Shown here in pieces: positions 7,263 to 14,486 of a stretch of DNA of 50,720 nucleotides. Under the pieces are notes generated by a model, which saw only the letters and a program-made list of their open reading frames with translations, searched no databases and had not been told where the DNA came from. The stretch is from a virus. The first letter of the stretch is position 1. Each line of letters begins with the position of its first letter. Location: the IMG/VR virus record IMGVR_UViG_3300027777_000052, positions 1-50,720 of that record. The stretch is one strand, 5' to 3'. The position numbers and the translations under genes were made by a program.

Positions 7263-7766
7263 TTAGGAAAACTCTGCTGTTGATGATACTCGAAGACCAT
7301 CAACTTCTTTATCATAATAATTTGACATATTAATGAAACTTGGTCGGTAATTAGGTTGTTTACTTTGTTCCACAACATAATTTTCATCCAACACATAACC
7401 ATCCGGTTGACCCCACTCCAAAGCCATCTTAATGAACTCTTCGGTGTCTTGTAATTCACCATACTCATCCACAACTCTACCTGAACGGATGAACTTTAAT
7501 AGTTCTTCTTTATTAGTATAGAATTTACCATCTTGGAAGTTCCATAAGAATTTCCAACCTGAACTTCTTTTACCAATATGAATCTTTAATCCATCAATGA
7601 ACTCATCCCACGCAGACCATCTCTCAAAACCTTTTTCAATGTCTCTAAACTCATTCATTATGTTATCCGGACTCCATATATCCAAATCATTTATCTTTTC
7701 AACCAAGTCAAGGTATTTGATTCTAACCTCACTTGCTTTTGGAATTTTGTAATAATTTGTGCTCAT
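7263..7766 (-). CDS. Conserved phage protein, HIGKRSSGW family
   Basis: 167 residues starting MSTNYYKIPKASEVRIKYLD. The block IHIGKRSSGWKFLWNF, followed by YTNKEELLKFIRSG and RVVDEYGELQDTEEFI, is a pattern I recognise from uncharacterised proteins of many tailed phages. No catalytic role is known. No signal peptide. It overlaps no neighbour, lies 2 nt downstream of a small membrane protein gene, and is followed by a terminator. Confidence 0.8.
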   Translation of the reverse strand: MSTNYYKIPKASEVRIKYLDLVEKINDLDIWSPDNIMNEFRDIEKGFERWSAWDEFIDGLKIHIGKRSSGWKFLWNFQDGKFYTNKEELLKFIRSGRVVDEYGELQDTEEFIKMALEWGQPDGYVLDENYVVEQSKQPNYRPSFINMSNYYDKEVDGLRVSSTAEFS

Positions 7767-7768
7767 TG

Positions 7769-7990
7769 TTATCTCTCTTGTTTATAGATGAATAACGTAT
7801 CTACCGTCTTTCCATCTGTTGTTAATCTTTTTTCCGGTTGAATTCTTTTGTTTGAATGAATCTCTATTGGAGTATCTTTATTTACCATAATAAATAAAAT
7901 AACACAAGTTATTAACCCAAAAAACCATCCCATAATCAGTGCACCGACATCAAATGTGTCAATAGTACCACTTCCTGTTGTTGTATTCAT
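7769..7990 (-). CDS. Small single-pass membrane protein
   Basis: 73 residues with one hydrophobic segment at about 16-36 (VGALIMGWFFGLITCVILFI) and a polar C-terminal tail rich in Lys and Thr. No signal cleavage site or lipobox. Encoded between 8009-8284 and 7263-7766 on the same strand. It could be an inner-membrane accessory protein; no family recognised. Confidence 0.7.
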   Translation of the reverse strand: MNTTTGSGTIDTFDVGALIMGWFFGLITCVILFIMVNKDTPIEIHSNKRIQPEKRLTTDGKTVDTLFIYKQER

Positions 7991-8008
7991 ATCTCTTTAA
8001 TTATTTAA

Positions 8009-8284
8009 TTATTTAGTTACCAACGCCTCTACTTTACTTCTCATATGGTCAGCCAAATCATATTCATTAACTGATGTTACCACGATTGACTCAACCAAAT
8101 ACTTGAATGGAACGTGAATTAAGAAGTCACTCCCGTTAAAGAATGTTAAATCGTTTTTCAATTCAAGACAACCCTGAACCATTTTCAAGAATAACTTGAA
8201 TTGGATTGCATCCACAAATGTTTCGTGTAATAGTTTTCCGAACTTTTCGTTCTCAATTCTAACGGAGTAAGTATTTGTTTTCAT
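8009..8284 (-). CDS. Hypothetical protein under host-type promoter
   Basis: 91 residues, mixed alpha/beta, beginning MKTNTYSVRIENEKFGKLL; no recognised domain, signal or membrane segment. A TATCTTTG box lies 20 nt before its ATG. Likely the first gene of a small operon with the genes down to 7263. Confidence 0.7.
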   Translation of the reverse strand: MKTNTYSVRIENEKFGKLLHETFVDAIQFKLFLKMVQGCLELKNDLTFFNGSDFLIHVPFKYLVESIVVTSVNEYDLADHMRSKVEALVTK

Positions 8285-8303
8285 ATGTTTCAGTTTGATA
8301 GGA

Positions 8304-8334
8304 CAAAGATAATATTTTTTTTCTAATATAAAAA
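8304..8334 (-). promoter_or_regulatory. Host-type promoter, degenerate -33
   Basis: TATCTTTG on the minus strand at 8311-8304; the -33 position (8334-8331) reads TTTT instead of TTTG. Directed at the gene at 8009-8284. Confidence 0.65.
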
Positions 8335-8351
8335 TTTTTTTTTGTTTTTTT

Positions 8352-8534
8352 TTAGAACGGACAATATTCTTTTTTTGGTTTTGGAATTAAATCCACATAT
8401 TCTTTTTTAATTTTTTCAGAAATAGCATTTCTGATAAACTTACTAACATCAATGTTATAAGATTTCATTTTTTGAAGTGTTTGTAGTTGGGTTTCTGAAA
8501 TACGGATAACTTTTGTTTTCGTGTATTTTTGCAT
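8352..8534 (-). CDS. Ribbon-helix-helix-like DNA-binding protein
   Basis: 60 residues, MQKYTKTKVIRISETQLQTL. The pattern is a short strand (TKVIRISE), a helix (TQLQTLQKMKSYN) and a second helix (DVSKFIRNAISEKIKKEY), as in Arc/MetJ-type ribbon-helix-helix repressors, followed by a Pro/Lys-rich tail. Such small proteins often regulate phage promoters; the target is unknown. It lies between the host-type promoter at 8304 and the 57-residue membrane protein gene. Confidence 0.65.
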   Translation of the reverse strand: MQKYTKTKVIRISETQLQTLQKMKSYNIDVSKFIRNAISEKIKKEYVDLIPKPKKEYCPF

Positions 8535-8587
8535 AATTGTAATACATTTATATCGGTTATCAAGTAGTTATAGGTAATAAAATAAAA

Positions 8588-8761
8588 CTACCCAATCTTA
8601 CTACTACACCACGTTAAAATACCAGTAAGTAATCCTAAACCACCACACAAAACTATTAAGATATTCCATATATACTTAATAGTTTTATTTTCGTATTTTA
8701 CCGTGTTGTTCCATATTATCATACCCAACACACCCATTATTAACCAAATTGTTATTGTCAT
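8588..8761 (-). CDS. Small two-helix membrane protein
   Basis: 57 residues from ATG at 8761 to TAG at 8588. Two hydrophobic segments are visible, at about 3-17 (ITIWLIMGVLGMIIW) and 31-51 (IWNILIVLCGGLGLLTGILT). It has its own near-perfect host-type promoter 16 nt upstream, which supports it as a real gene despite its size. Possible holin, superinfection-exclusion or other membrane role; no family recognised. Confidence 0.65.
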   Translation of the reverse strand: MTITIWLIMGVLGMIIWNNTVKYENKTIKYIWNILIVLCGGLGLLTGILTWCSSKIG

Positions 8762-8776
8762 ATGTTATATTTTTGA

Positions 8777-8807
8777 CAAAGATAATACTTTTTTTGATAT
8801 AAACAAA
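8777..8807 (-). promoter_or_regulatory. Host-type promoter TTTG-N19-TATCTTTG
   Basis: Minus strand TTTG at 8807-8804, 19-nt spacer, TATCTTTG at 8784-8777. The spacer also resembles the 55-bp repeat unit closely, although the adjoining hairpin is different. Confidence 0.85.
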
Positions 8808-8810
8808 AAA

Positions 8811-8841
8811 AACCCCAACAAAATTTACTCTGTTGAGGGTT
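8811..8841 (-). terminator. Terminator hairpin
   Basis: AACCCCAACA (8811-8820) pairs with TGTTGAGGGTT (8831-8841) with one bulged A. The minus-strand T-run runs into the promoter at 8777-8807. It ends the Nudix gene transcript. Confidence 0.75.
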
Positions 8842-8911
8842 TTAATAATACCAACCGTAGAAAGGGGTTGTTGGCTTATGAGATTATAAATATGTTATAA
8901 AATTAAAAAAG

Positions 8912-9337
8912 TCAATCTTTTTTTAAGATTCTCGTAATTAATCTACATAATTGGTCGTTTTCATCATCAAATGGTAGATTTTCAAGGTCAAAGTATCCAC
9001 ACTGAGAGTGTTCATCTCCATCAAAAGCATTTTCTAAGTCAGGATTTATCTTCTCATCCGTCTCCATTAAAAACACATACATCAACCCTTTTACTTCCGA
9101 ACCATCGCGATTGTATCTCTTAACAAATCCAACTAATTTTAAATCATTATTTAAAGTATAATCAGTTTCTTCTTTGAATTCGCGCTTAATACCATCCATT
9201 GGATGTTCATTTTCTTCTAAATGACCACCAGGAATACTCCATTGTCCCGGTAAACTACCCGTAGCGTTTCTTTTACATAGCAATACCTCATCACCACATT
9301 TGACAATTACACCGGAATATCGTTTTACTTGTTTCAT
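8912..9337 (-). CDS. Nudix (MutT-like) hydrolase
   Basis: 141 residues. The Nudix box spans residues 38-60: G38, E44, R52-E53-F54, E56-E57 (GHLEENEHPMDGIKREFKEE), with the spacing G-x5-E-x7-R-E-U-x-E-E; the usual final Gly is Asp59. The preceding LPGQWSIPGG and the strand pattern fit a MutT-type nucleoside diphosphate hydrolase. Substrate not predictable; phage Nudix proteins act on dNTPs, NAD-type compounds or RNA caps. Cytoplasmic. A TTATAAATA element lies at 9354-9361 upstream, shared with the divergent DUF192 gene. Confidence 0.9.
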   Translation of the reverse strand: MKQVKRYSGVIVKCGDEVLLCKRNATGSLPGQWSIPGGHLEENEHPMDGIKREFKEETDYTLNNDLKLVGFVKRYNRDGSEVKGLMYVFLMETDEKINPDLENAFDGDEHSQCGYFDLENLPFDDENDQLCRLITRILKKD

Positions 9338-9352
9338 TTTATATTTTTTTGT

Positions 9353-9366
9353 GTATTTATAAGTAT
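9353..9366 (+). promoter_or_regulatory. Putative late promoter (GTATTTATAAGTAT)
   Basis: Directly abuts the ATG at 9367. Read on the minus strand the same bases contain TATAAATA placed 16 nt before the Nudix ATG at 9337, so the element could serve either direction. Confidence 0.4.
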
Positions 9367-9714
9367 ATGGAATTAACTATAAACAAAAATAAATTTAAAG
9401 TCAAAACTGTCATCTCATCCAAAGACACTAGTCAAGGAATGATGAACAAAAAATTTGACGATACCTTTAATGGTATGTTATTTATTATGTCTGAAGGTCA
9501 ACACTGCTTTTGGATGAAGAATTGTATAACCAATCTTGATATAATCTTTATTGAAGATGATGTTATAACAAAAATTCACCACAACTGTCCCCCTTGTAAA
9601 ACCAAAGATTGTAGAAACTATTGTGGTGAAGGTGATATGATACTTGAACTTCAGGGTGGAACCTGTAAAAAATTAGGTATTAAATCCGGTGACAAAATTG
9701 TTCATCACGATTGA
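9367..9714 (+). CDS. DUF192 family protein
   Basis: 115 residues from the ATG at 9367; an upstream in-frame ATG (9349) would run through the promoter-like element. Typical DUF192 features are present: SSKDTSQGMMNKKFDD, FIMSEGQHCFWMKNC, NLDIIFIEDDVITKIHHN and the C-terminal LELQGGTCKKLGIKSGD. Bacterial members are usually exported, but no signal peptide is visible here. Extra Cys residues (CPPC, CRNYC) distinguish it. Function of the family is unknown. Its 3' end overlaps the convergent DHH gene by 10 nt. Confidence 0.85.
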   Translation: MELTINKNKFKVKTVISSKDTSQGMMNKKFDDTFNGMLFIMSEGQHCFWMKNCITNLDIIFIEDDVITKIHHNCPPCKTKDCRNYCGEGDMILELQGGTCKKLGIKSGDKIVHHD

Positions 9715-11111
9715 TTTATCTTCTCCTGTAATAATTTTACAAACTCATTCTGAATCATTTTAGTAAATTTAACATAAGGTGAGTCCTCCGAATCAGGATT
9801 GTATTTATAATTCCCTTTTGGTGGTCTATTACTTCTACCCATAAAGTTTAAACCCGATATGTTTGTAATACATTTATGTCCTCCACTATTTGCTTGAATA
9901 AAATCCCAAGCATTAACTTTAATATTGTCCAACATTTCTCTATGTTCTTCAGGTAATTCAGAAAAAGGTTTCTCCATCATCTCACCGATATGAATTAATT
10001 CCTCTTTACCATCTTCCTTATTTTTATATTCCTTACCATATAAAGCAATAAAATCTTTAAATGTAAATCCTGTTGATTCCGGATTAAAATCTTTTGATGA
10101 TTCTGAAATCCATTTAATAGTTGATAATGGTATTTCTCTTTGTTTTAATTGGTCCTCCCATTTTGATAATACCTCTTGAGCAATCTCACCTAAGTTAACA
10201 CCTTTTAATTGACGCTCACTTTTGAATGGATTACAAGACGCTTGAACCAACCCTAATGGCCAAGCAATTACTATAAAGTCAGCCTCCGGATTATTTTTAA
10301 ACGGTGTATATCTATCGTATGAACCTGGTTTAAACATTGAACCACCACCATATTGAACAATGATGTTACCCAATACTTTAACATTAGGATTGTCTTGCAT
10401 TGATTTAACATACTCATCTTTATTTTTTTCAAGTTGGTCCGGTTTAGCATAACCTTTTTCAACCATTATTTTTTTAATAGTGTGAAGTATGTTTAATAAA
10501 GATGGACTACAATCCATTACCAATGTTTCTAAAAACCCTGGTTTATTTTTAAATGCCAATAATAGTTTGTTAACAACCAAACCCATTAACATTTTATTTT
10601 TTTCTAATGATTTGTCTTTATCTAACTTAAATAAATAAGATATAACTTCATCAACTGAAATGTTGTTAACAGCATAGTTTGCAGAATCTACAGTTGAAAT
10701 AAGTAATATATCTGAGGATGGAAATAACTCTTTTGGAGAAACAACCTGAGAGATTGTCTCAACATTTGAACGAGAGTGTCTGAATGATGTTGATTTAGTA
10801 TCTTCAGCCCCGGCTTGTCTGTCGTGGTGGTCAGTGTGAATTACAAACATTGGTTTTCCGTGAGCAAAATCAACTAACACCGGCATTGTATCACCTTGAG
10901 CATCATTTTTCTTAACAGCAAACTCTTTATCACCGTATTGAATAATATGAGCACCAACTACTTTAATACCATTGTTCTCAAGGTATTGTTTCATCGCAAT
11001 AGCTGTAGTCACACCATCTAAATCTTGGTGAAAATATATCTCAGCCTTTGGATATCGTTTAGCAAGAGCTTTGATATCTCTTAAACCACTTTCGGTTATA
11101 AGTTTTTTCAT
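9705..11111 (-). CDS. DHH-family phosphoesterase with N-terminal ITES tag
   Basis: 468 residues. H28-Q-D30-L-D32-G33 and D94-H-H-D97 match motifs of DHH/RecJ-type phosphoesterases, with DFAHG (81-85) between them; near the C-terminus NSGGHKCITNISGL recalls the GGH motif of DHHA1 domains. Likely a manganese-dependent exonuclease or oligo/cyclic-nucleotide phosphodiesterase. The catalytic domain follows immediately after MKKLITESGLRDIK, the same segment seen on other proteins here, which hints at packaging in the virion (inference). It starts at the stop of the peptidoglycan-binding-domain gene (11111), so the two are coupled. Confidence 0.85.
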   Translation of the reverse strand: MKKLITESGLRDIKALAKRYPKAEIYFHQDLDGVTTAIAMKQYLENNGIKVVGAHIIQYGDKEFAVKKNDAQGDTMPVLVDFAHGKPMFVIHTDHHDRQAGAEDTKSTSFRHSRSNVETISQVVSPKELFPSSDILLISTVDSANYAVNNISVDEVISYLFKLDKDKSLEKNKMLMGLVVNKLLLAFKNKPGFLETLVMDCSPSLLNILHTIKKIMVEKGYAKPDQLEKNKDEYVKSMQDNPNVKVLGNIIVQYGGGSMFKPGSYDRYTPFKNNPEADFIVIAWPLGLVQASCNPFKSERQLKGVNLGEIAQEVLSKWEDQLKQREIPLSTIKWISESSKDFNPESTGFTFKDFIALYGKEYKNKEDGKEELIHIGEMMEKPFSELPEEHREMLDNIKVNAWDFIQANSGGHKCITNISGLNFMGRSNRPPKGNYKYNPDSEDSPYVKFTKMIQNEFVKLLQEKINQS

Positions 11112-11470
11112 TAATCTAATCCAAACATATGTAATCCTTTATCTATTATACTACCTTCGTCAGCAATACATTGTTTGAAAAGTTCAACATCTTTACTTGG
11201 CATTTTACTAGCTGTTGCAGGACCCCAAGTACCATCTGCAGGTGAAACACCAATTTTACTTTGATATTTAGTAATAGCCTCCATAGTTTTATCATCTATC
11301 TTACCATCAACCTCTAAAGGTTTATTAGAATCATCTTTAATACCTTTTTTATTAAGAAAACGTTGTAACCCTTTTTTTTGTTCAGGAGTTTCCTGTTGCT
11401 CATTAACTAACCCGTATCTTGAACGAATATCGTTTTTCTCTTCTTCTGAAATTATAAATCTTTTTGCCAT
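11111..11470 (-). CDS. Peptidoglycan-binding-domain (PGBD) protein, IRxxYGL tag
   Basis: 119 residues from ATG 11470; an upstream in-frame ATG would overlap the methyltransferase end and the promoter. The start MAKRFIISEEEKNDIRSRYG, continuing LVNEQ, resembles DIRRQYGLLTEQ in 30771-31385, suggesting a shared virion tag. Residues about 35-90 form a PGBD-1-type three-helix domain: KGLQRFLNKKG, PLEVDGKIDDKTMEAITKYQ and DGTWGPATASKM. Such domains bind cell-wall peptidoglycan in endolysins and virion hydrolases, but no hydrolase domain is attached. Confidence 0.8.
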   Translation of the reverse strand: MAKRFIISEEEKNDIRSRYGLVNEQQETPEQKKGLQRFLNKKGIKDDSNKPLEVDGKIDDKTMEAITKYQSKIGVSPADGTWGPATASKMPSKDVELFKQCIADEGSIIDKGLHMFGLD

Positions 11471-11483
11471 AGTATTTGTTTTA

Positions 11484-11494
11484 GTTATAAATAT
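11484..11494 (-). promoter_or_regulatory. Putative late promoter (ATATTTATAAC)
   Basis: Minus strand ATATTTATAAC ends 13 nt before the ATG at 11470; it follows the terminator of the methyltransferase gene. Confidence 0.5.
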
Positions 11495-11501
11495 ACTGAA
11501 A

Positions 11502-11527
11502 ATAAAAAAGAGGTTATAACACCTCTT
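11502..11527 (-). terminator. Terminator hairpin overlapping stop codon
   Basis: AAGAGGT (11508-11514) pairs with ACCTCTT (11521-11527); minus-strand T-rich run follows. The methyltransferase stop codon (11514-11516) is in the loop side of the stem. Confidence 0.65.
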
Positions 11528-12377
11528 CATTTAATTCTAATTTTGTTTGTTTTTGTTCATCAATTAACACTTGAACTCTTTTCCGAGCAATCTCTGTATA
11601 ATCCGGAGACACCTCAATCCCAATCCATCGTCTATCTAATAACTCAGCAGCAAATGCCGATGTTCCACTTCCCATAAAGGGGTCAAGAACTATGTCATTC
11701 TTATACGATAATATTTTAATCGCCTTTGATGGGATATCCATTGAGAATGTAGCTTTAGTTAATGATTTAGTATCTGAAAAATAGTTCCATCTAGCAAAAA
11801 CCAAATCCATAAATTCTTTTTTATCTTCATCTTTATAAACCATTTTGTTTTTGACTTTACCATCCTCACCAGTAACCTGTATTTGTTCCCCCAACCATTG
11901 TGATTCACCTTTGGTTAGTTTTTTATTAGTTTTCTTATAAGCTAATATCACACATTCCTTTGGGTTATATAAATAAGGACTAGATGCTGACATCCAAGAA
12001 CCCCAAGCAGTTTGTCTAACTCTATGAGGACTGTCCTCATTTAAGTCAATCATACCAAAGAACTTAAACCCAACCTCTTTCATCTTCATCCAAAATTCAG
12101 CGTTGAATAATATTCTACCCCCTCTTTCTTGGACATTGGTTTCTATTGGAACATTGATTGCAACTCTACCATCATCTTTTAATACTCTGTAAACCTCCGT
12201 TAACCATTTATTTGTAAAATCCCAATACTCATTCATTGGAATACTATCATTATATACATCGTATTTGATGTTAACAGAATATGGGGGGCTAGTCACCACT
12301 AAATCCACACAACCTTCAGGAAATGTTCTCATAACCTCAACACACTCACCATTTATAATCTTTCCAGTCTCTATCAT
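11514..12377 (-). CDS. DNA methyltransferase, TSPPY type
   Basis: 287 residues. Motif IV is TSPPY (residues 29-33) near the N-terminus, and motif I is DPFMGSGTSAFAAELL near residue 240, giving the beta-class order (IV before I) of N4-cytosine or N6-adenine methyltransferases. GRVAINVP and the WIGIEVSPDYTEIA end complete the fold. No restriction partner is adjacent, so it is probably an orphan enzyme that modifies phage DNA against host restriction or marks regulatory sites. Starts 1 nt after the upstream small gene ends; terminated by a hairpin over its stop. Confidence 0.9.
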   Translation of the reverse strand: MIETGKIINGECVEVMRTFPEGCVDLVVTSPPYSVNIKYDVYNDSIPMNEYWDFTNKWLTEVYRVLKDDGRVAINVPIETNVQERGGRILFNAEFWMKMKEVGFKFFGMIDLNEDSPHRVRQTAWGSWMSASSPYLYNPKECVILAYKKTNKKLTKGESQWLGEQIQVTGEDGKVKNKMVYKDEDKKEFMDLVFARWNYFSDTKSLTKATFSMDIPSKAIKILSYKNDIVLDPFMGSGTSAFAAELLDRRWIGIEVSPDYTEIARKRVQVLIDEQKQTKLELNEEVL

Positions 12378-12378
12378 A

Positions 12379-12681
12379 TTACTCTGTTAATTGGTATTCC
12401 CAACCATCTTCTTTTTTTATTGGTGTAATCTCTAAATCTAAAAACACTGCGTTCTGTTCACTAGCGTGTAACCCTAATATATTATAATCGTAAAACTCTT
12501 CAGCCTCACCATAAGTCATTAGGTCTCTTTCTTGTAGGATGTGTAATATTCTTGGTTTTGAATACAACATCTTTCTTCCGGGAGAACCAAAATCCTCAAC
12601 AATCCCAACAATTGCACTTTCTAACCCATCTAATAGAACCGCACCTTCTGCGTATTCATCAATATCAACCGTTATTTTCAT
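12379..12681 (-). CDS. Conserved phage protein of unknown function
   Basis: 100 residues. The order LLDGLESAIVGIVEDFG, then LYSKPRILHILQERDLM, then TYGEAEEFYDYNILGLH and NAVFLDLE is one I recognise from small proteins of many phages: a DG-(F/L)-E-x-A-I/F-x-G start, a YS-x-x-x-x-x-x-L helix and a Y-x-E-A-x-E-F/Y-x-x-(F/Y)-N segment. Function unknown. It overlaps the DUF3310 gene by 17 nt and precedes the methyltransferase by 1 nt; likely one operon. Confidence 0.8.
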   Translation of the reverse strand: MKITVDIDEYAEGAVLLDGLESAIVGIVEDFGSPGRKMLYSKPRILHILQERDLMTYGEAEEFYDYNILGLHASEQNAVFLDLEITPIKKEDGWEYQLTE

Positions 12682-12910
12682 TTCTTTCCTTTCTTAAGTT
12701 TTCTATTCTACGATTAAGATACCATTCAGCCTTAAGTAGGTCTTCCAATTCTTTATCCGGGTATTTCTTACCCGCTCTTGAGATATATTTAACCGTATTA
12801 CCTAAATGAAAATCTAAATCCCAAGCCTCAATAACTTTTATCGCTTCATAAATGTTGTCTGCTCCCCCATAATGGTCTGGGTTTTTTACCATTTCTTTAT
12901 TCTCACTCAT
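12665..12910 (-). CDS. DUF3310 family protein
   Basis: 81 residues: NPDHYGGADNIYEAIKVIEA, then WDLDFHLGNTVKYISRAGKK and LEDLLKAEWYLNRRI. This is the DUF3310 signature (N-P-x-H-Y ... F-x-x-G-N-x-x-K-Y-I-x-R ... K-A-x-W-Y-L), a compact helical domain common in tailed phages and related to the nucleotide kinase gp1.7 of T7 in some annotations. Likely acts in nucleotide metabolism, which would suit its place between GSII and a methyltransferase. Confidence 0.9.
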   Translation of the reverse strand: MSENKEMVKNPDHYGGADNIYEAIKVIEAWDLDFHLGNTVKYISRAGKKYPDKELEDLLKAEWYLNRRIENLRKERNENNG

Positions 12911-12911
12911 A

Positions 12912-14096
12912 TTATTTTGATGTTATATCTTCTGTTGGTACATTTGCGTTTGATTCCATCATTTCCGGAGTCAACTCATAATCATCATCATTTCGGTATT
13001 CACATAGTAACTCTTCATCAGACATAATTCCCGAGAATTGTTCTTTTAATTTTGATGTATCCACATCGCCATACATTGCGTGAATAGTTGTATTTAATTG
13101 GTCAGCAAAACCCAATGCCCTATAGATAACACCAATAACTTTATATGGGTTAGCATTTGACGATGGTCTTCTATCCTCAAGATAACCTTTCCAAGTTTCA
13201 CCAACCGATTTAGGAACTCTAATAGATGCTCCTCTATCTGATACACCCCAACTAAATTTATCAATTGATTGTGTCTCAAATTTACCTGTTAATCTAAAAT
13301 GATTATCCGAACCATATTCATCAATGTGAAGTTTTTGTCTTGTTTCAAAAGCGTTGAAGATTGATTTAAAATAACTTTCACCACCCACTTCTCTCATCTT
13401 TTTACTTGAGAAGTTTGTATGTAATCCTGAACCATTCCACTCACCCCATTGAATTGGTTTTGGGTGAAGTTCAATTGAATAACCTCTTTTCTCGGCTAGT
13501 TTATGTAAGATGTAACGCGACATCCATAAGTCATCAGCCGCAGCTAATTTACCTTTGGAGAATATTTGATATTCCCATTGTCCAAGTGCAACCTCAGCAT
13601 TGGTTCCCTCAACATTAATACCTAACTCAAGACAATAATCCAAATGTTCATCACTTAAATCTCTGCCTACAATTTGCCCACCAACACCACAATAATATTT
13701 ACCTTGTGGTTCAACATTACTACTTCTTTCAAACCCCAATATATCCTTGTTGTGTCCTGAACGAATAAAATATTCTTGTTCAAACCCAATCCAAAAATCG
13801 GTGTCTTCATTACCTAATTTACTTCTGTCGTTTGTTTCGTGTGGCTCACCATCTTTATTTAATACCTCACATAAAACATAAACCAAATTAGTATTACCTT
13901 TTTTATACATTCTCACAGGTTTAAGGTAACAATCTGAAGAGAATCCTTCGGCTTGCATAGTTGAACTACCGTCAAAACCCCACGCAGGAATATCACTAAT
14001 CTCTTTTGGTAATGAATCAACAACTTTAATTTTACTTCTTAAATTTGGTTCCGGTTTGTATCCGTCAAGCCAAATGTATTCTAAACGAATCTTCAT
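12912..14096 (-). CDS. Glutamine synthetase, type II (GSII)
   Basis: 394 residues. Catalyses glutamate + ammonia + ATP to glutamine. The N-terminal beta-grasp domain includes LEYIWLDGYKPEPNLRSK and WGFDGSST. The catalytic domain keeps FWIGFEQEYFI (metal Glu), NVEGTNAEVALGQWEYQ, SGLHTNFSSKKM, RLTGKFET, SDRGASIRVP and GYLEDRRPSSNANPYK (catalytic Arg/Glu). This pattern is the eukaryote-like GSII found also in Bacteroidota, so capture from a Bacteroidota host is likely. About 50 residues follow the usual GSII C-terminus. Starts at an ATGA overlap with the upstream gene. It could raise glutamine for nucleotide synthesis. Confidence 0.93.
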   Translation of the reverse strand: MKIRLEYIWLDGYKPEPNLRSKIKVVDSLPKEISDIPAWGFDGSSTMQAEGFSSDCYLKPVRMYKKGNTNLVYVLCEVLNKDGEPHETNDRSKLGNEDTDFWIGFEQEYFIRSGHNKDILGFERSSNVEPQGKYYCGVGGQIVGRDLSDEHLDYCLELGINVEGTNAEVALGQWEYQIFSKGKLAAADDLWMSRYILHKLAEKRGYSIELHPKPIQWGEWNGSGLHTNFSSKKMREVGGESYFKSIFNAFETRQKLHIDEYGSDNHFRLTGKFETQSIDKFSWGVSDRGASIRVPKSVGETWKGYLEDRRPSSNANPYKVIGVIYRALGFADQLNTTIHAMYGDVDTSKLKEQFSGIMSDEELLCEYRNDDDYELTPEMMESNANVPTEDITSK

Positions 14097-14317
14097 AATT
14101 TAACTATATAATATTTATTTATTTTTATACTTTTTTTATAACCATTTCTTACTGAGAATAATGGATTTGTTGTTACAGTTAAACCAACACCGGGAGAACC
14201 AAATATGATTGAGTAACTAAATGGTGATTTATTAAAAATAATTGGATATTTGAATATCCTAATTATTGTTTGACTACAATCATTACCAATATGATGTGTT
14301 TTTTTAGACAGCCACAT
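14093..14317 (-). CDS. Hypothetical protein, coupled to GSII
   Basis: 74 residues if started at the ATG at 14317 (MWLSKKTHHIGNDCSQ); ATGs at 14329 and 14326 are possible but overlap the upstream gene more. Its TGA overlaps the GSII ATG (ATGA at 14093-14096), which indicates translational coupling and supports it as a gene. Central SYSIIFGSPGVGLTVTTNP looks beta-rich. No domain recognised. Confidence 0.6.
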   Translation of the reverse strand: MWLSKKTHHIGNDCSQTIIRIFKYPIIFNKSPFSYSIIFGSPGVGLTVTTNPLFSVRNGYKKSIKINKYYIVKL

Positions 14318-14486
14318 AGTATCCATCACTTACATTACTTTCTTTTATATAACCCTCAGAAATTAACATCTCTAATTGTCGTTTTGTTTCGTCCATATCC
14401 TTTCTAAGAATGTATTTGGAGATGTAACTGATGTGGATTGGTTGTCGTAACTTATCCATTAAGGTTTTAATTTGTTTTTTGTCCAT
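14304..14486 (-). CDS. Small winged-helix-like protein
   Basis: 60 residues: MDKKQIKTLMDKLRQPIHIS, then a helix (DMDETKRQLEMLISEG) and a wing-like end (YIKESNVSDGYYV). This resembles the second half of a winged helix-turn-helix, where a recognition helix precedes a beta hairpin. Possible DNA-binding regulator or accessory factor. Its start shares one base with the stop of the 253-residue gene upstream (TAATG). Confidence 0.65.
   Translation of the reverse strand: MDKKQIKTLMDKLRQPIHISYISKYILRKDMDETKRQLEMLISEGYIKESNVSDGYYVAV

Noticed and set aside
7253-7474. Alternative minus-strand frame of 73 codons
   Set aside because: Lies within the HIGKRSSGW gene (7263-7766), which has conserved blocks; the alternative has none.
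13406-13618. Plus-strand frame inside glutamine synthetase
   Set aside because: It is antisense to clear catalytic motifs of GSII and has no upstream signals.
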